The notes below the pieces were generated by a model. The model searched no databases. It was given only the letters and a program-made list of their open reading frames with translations, and had not been told where the DNA came from. The translations under genes and the position numbers were made by a program. A stretch of 8,125 nucleotides of DNA from Geminicoccaceae bacterium (GTDB lineage: Bacteria > Pseudomonadota > Alphaproteobacteria > Geminicoccales > Geminicoccaceae). Within the stretch, counting starts at the first letter, position 1; each line of letters opens with the position of its first letter. Of this stretch, positions 6,851 to 8,125 are shown piece by piece. The stretch is from the NCBI GenBank assembly GCA_020446285.1, contig JAGREZ010000303.1, positions 1 through 8,125 of the forward strand. The letters are read 5' to 3'.

Positions 6851-7426
6851 ATGAACAGGAATGTGCAACAGCTGGCCGAACATCTTCTGAAGACGGGCTA
6901 TGATGGCCTGTCGATGAAGGAAAAGCGTGTTCTCAAGCGAATGGCGAACAGGCTGGCCATTTCCGAAAACATCAACGAGACCTTCCATGAACGCCTGACA
7001 CTGGGCGAGCGTCTGGCCGACAGGGTCGCGGCATTCGGCGGTTCATGGACCTTCATCGTCTCGTTCGGAATCGTTCTCGCCGTCTGGGTGATCATCAATA
7101 CCGTCATACTTTCGGGCAGGGCGATCTTCGATCCCTATCCCTTCGTCTTTCTCAATCTCGTCCTGTCCATGCTGGCGGCCGTGCAGGCGCCGGTCATCAT
7201 GATGTCGCAGAACCGCCAGGCCAACAAGGACAGGCTCACCGCCACCAACGATTACGAAGTCAATCTGAAGGCGGAACTCGAGATCATGCAATTGCATGAC
7301 AAGATCGACCAGATCCGCAATGAACAGCTTTCGGGGATCATCCGGCAACAACAGGAACAGATCACCCGGTTGAATGCGGTGGTGGAAAAGCTCGAAAGCG
7401 GTCCGCGCGGGACTGCTGCGTCGTGA
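6851..7426 (+). CDS. DUF1003 family inner-membrane protein
   Basis: A 191-residue protein matching the DUF1003 family (PF06210, from memory). GGGGGA (6836-6841) lies 9 bases ahead of the ATG. The basic N-terminal third has no membrane segment. The family core [16 protein letters not shown] begins near residue 57, with membrane segment 1 at about 66-87, then [22 protein letters not shown] containing segment 2 (about 97-118), and the signature [13 protein letters not shown] (116-128). The remainder, about 132-185, is strongly heptad-like ([20 protein letters not shown] and beyond) and probably forms a cytoplasmic coiled coil for oligomerisation. Function of the family is unknown. It follows the DUF1513 gene by 135 bases containing only a weak 5-bp hairpin (6737-6751), so membership of the iron cassette is possible but not supported. 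Confidence 0.9.
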   Translation: MNRNVQQLAEHLLKTGYDGLSMKEKRVLKRMANRLAISENINETFHERLTLGERLADRVAAFGGSWTFIVSFGIVLAVWVIINTVILSGRAIFDPYPFVFLNLVLSMLAAVQAPVIMMSQNRQANKDRLTATNDYEVNLKAELEIMQLHDKIDQIRNEQLSGIIRQQQEQITRLNAVVEKLESGPRGTAAS

Positions 7427-7482
7427 TCCAGACATGAGGATGGAAACGGGGAGGGCCTGCGCGAGATCCGCGAAGCGCCATC

Positions 7483-7513
7483 GCGGCTATCGGCATTTTG
7501 TCGACAGACTGTT
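7483..7513 (+). repeat. Intergenic 31-bp repeat, copy 2 (before the aldehyde dehydrogenase gene)
   Basis: Second copy of the 5542-5572 element, differing at four positions (7499, 7503, 7507, 7508). It ends 49 bases before the ATG at 7563. This copy contains the perfect 8-bp palindrome TGTCGACA (7499-7506), a shape seen in GntR-type operators, which copy 1 lacks. Its left end overlaps the 3' arm of a 6-bp stem, CCGCGA (7468-7473) with TCGCGG (7481-7486). Confidence 0.6.
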
Positions 7514-7562
7514 ATGCAGGGGGCCCATTTGCACGACATCAGTCTACGGAGAGCGAAACCCC

Positions 7563-8125
7563 ATGAGCACGTCAGCAGGCTTTGTACCCAGATCCCGGCA
7601 TCTGATTGCCGGCGAATGGCTCGAAGGGCCATCGACGTTCCGATCGGAACCCGCACGAGGCGAGGGGTTCGACTATCCCGTCGGTACGCCCGAGCTCGTG
7701 AACAGGGCCTGCGAGGCCGCCGAGGAAGCCTTTGCCACCTATGGCTGGACCTCGCGCGAGGCGCGCGCGATGTTCCTCGACACCATCGCCGATGAGATCG
7801 AGGCCCGTGCCGACGAGATCACCGAGGTCGGCACCGCCGAGAGCGGGTTGCCCGAAGCGCGGTTGCAGGGCGAGCGTGGACGCACCACCGGACAGCTCAG
7901 GCTGTTCGCCGCGCATATCCGTGACGGCGCCCATCTCGATATCCGGCATGACGAGGCGCTGCCCGACCGCAAGCCGCTGGCGCGGCCGGACCTGCGCATG
8001 GTGCAGCGTCCGATCGGCCCTGTTGCCGTCTTCGGCGCCTCCAATTTTCCGCTCGCCTTCTCCACGGCCGGCGGCGACACGGCTGCGGCTCTTGCCGCCG
8101 GCTGCCCGGTCGTGGTCAAGGGGCA
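7563..8125 (+). CDS. Aldehyde dehydrogenase, 2-ketoglutarate semialdehyde dehydrogenase-like, N-terminal part
   Basis: The frame from ATG 7563 stays open to the window end, giving 187 residues of a protein that should run to about 520. GGAGAG (7548-7553) precedes the start at 9 bases. No signal peptide; cytoplasmic. The segment [32 protein letters not shown] then PVVVKG is the NAD(P)-binding core of the aldehyde dehydrogenase superfamily in the form typical of 2-ketoglutarate semialdehyde (2,5-dioxovalerate) dehydrogenases, which oxidise that aldehyde to 2-oxoglutarate in pentose, sugar-acid or hydroxyproline breakdown. N161 is the conserved oxyanion-hole Asn and K186 the cofactor-binding Lys; the catalytic Cys and Glu lie beyond the window. 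The opening [10 protein letters not shown] is also standard. Substrate assignment is by resemblance only. The frame is also open back to ATG 7434, but that start lacks a convincing ribosome site and would translate the repeat. Confidence 0.85.
   Translation, partial: MSTSAGFVPRSRHLIAGEWLEGPSTFRSEPARGEGFDYPVGTPELVNRACEAAEEAFATYGWTSREARAMFLDTIADEIEARADEITEVGTAESGLPEARLQGERGRTTGQLRLFAAHIRDGAHLDIRHDEALPDRKPLARPDLRMVQRPIGPVAVFGASNFPLAFSTAGGDTAAALAAGCPVVVKG

Noticed and set aside
4484..6988. Two further long minus-strand frames (4484-5539, 351 codons; 5546-6988, 480 codons).
   Set aside because: They lie opposite well-supported imelysin 2, DUF1513 and DUF1003 genes, show no domain signature and have the same shadow origin.
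7468..7500. Possible terminator after the DUF1003 gene: stem CCGCGA/TCGCGG (7468-7486) followed by a TTTT at 7496-7499.
   Set aside because: The stem is only 6 bp, the T-run is four bases and starts 9 bases after the stem, and the 3' arm belongs to the repeat element. Not enough to call a terminator.
7434..7562. Upstream ATG at 7434 in frame with the aldehyde dehydrogenase.
   Set aside because: It would add a basic 43-residue extension encoded by the intergenic repeat; ATG 7563 has GGAGAG ahead and begins a normal family N-terminus.

Overview
The window is a high-GC segment (clearly over 60% G+C by eye, with strong G/C third-position bias) from a proteobacterium, most likely an alphaproteobacterium. 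That placement rests on codon style and protein families and is an inference. All convincing genes lie on the + strand and pack tightly. No rRNA, tRNA, CRISPR array, transposase or phage gene was seen.

Layout: (1) 1-387, the C-terminal end of a thiamine-diphosphate-dependent enzyme that starts upstream. (2) 497-1300, a stand-alone predicted nucleotidyltransferase of the YcgL/RlaP type. (3) 1301-1520, an AT-rich control region with a perfect 13-bp palindrome and a good Fur-box-like site lying over a candidate promoter. (4) 1521-6715, a four-gene envelope cassette: imelysin-family protein, di-haem DUF1111 oxidoreductase, second imelysin-family protein, and Tat-exported DUF1513 beta-propeller-type protein. 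(5) 6851-7426, a DUF1003 inner-membrane protein. (6) 7563-8125, the start of an aldehyde dehydrogenase resembling 2-ketoglutarate semialdehyde dehydrogenase, cut off by the window end.

The cassette is the centre of interest. All four products carry export signals (three Sec, one Tat), so they should act in or across the periplasm. Imelysins are related to the iron-uptake component EfeO, and DUF1111 proteins carry two CxxCH haem sites. The Fur-like operator suggests the set is switched on in iron limitation, which fits a periplasmic iron-handling/redox role. The gene order is a recurring one in proteobacteria (from memory it matches the icmP region of Pseudomonas aeruginosa), but its biochemistry is not settled. 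Within the cassette, a strong nested hairpin separates genes 1 and 2, genes 2 and 3 overlap by one base, and a 162-bp gap precedes gene 4.

A second item is a 31-bp sequence (27/31 identical) found once in the gap before the DUF1513 gene and once in the gap before the aldehyde dehydrogenase gene, same orientation, about 40-50 bases ahead of each start codon. No listed gene explains it.
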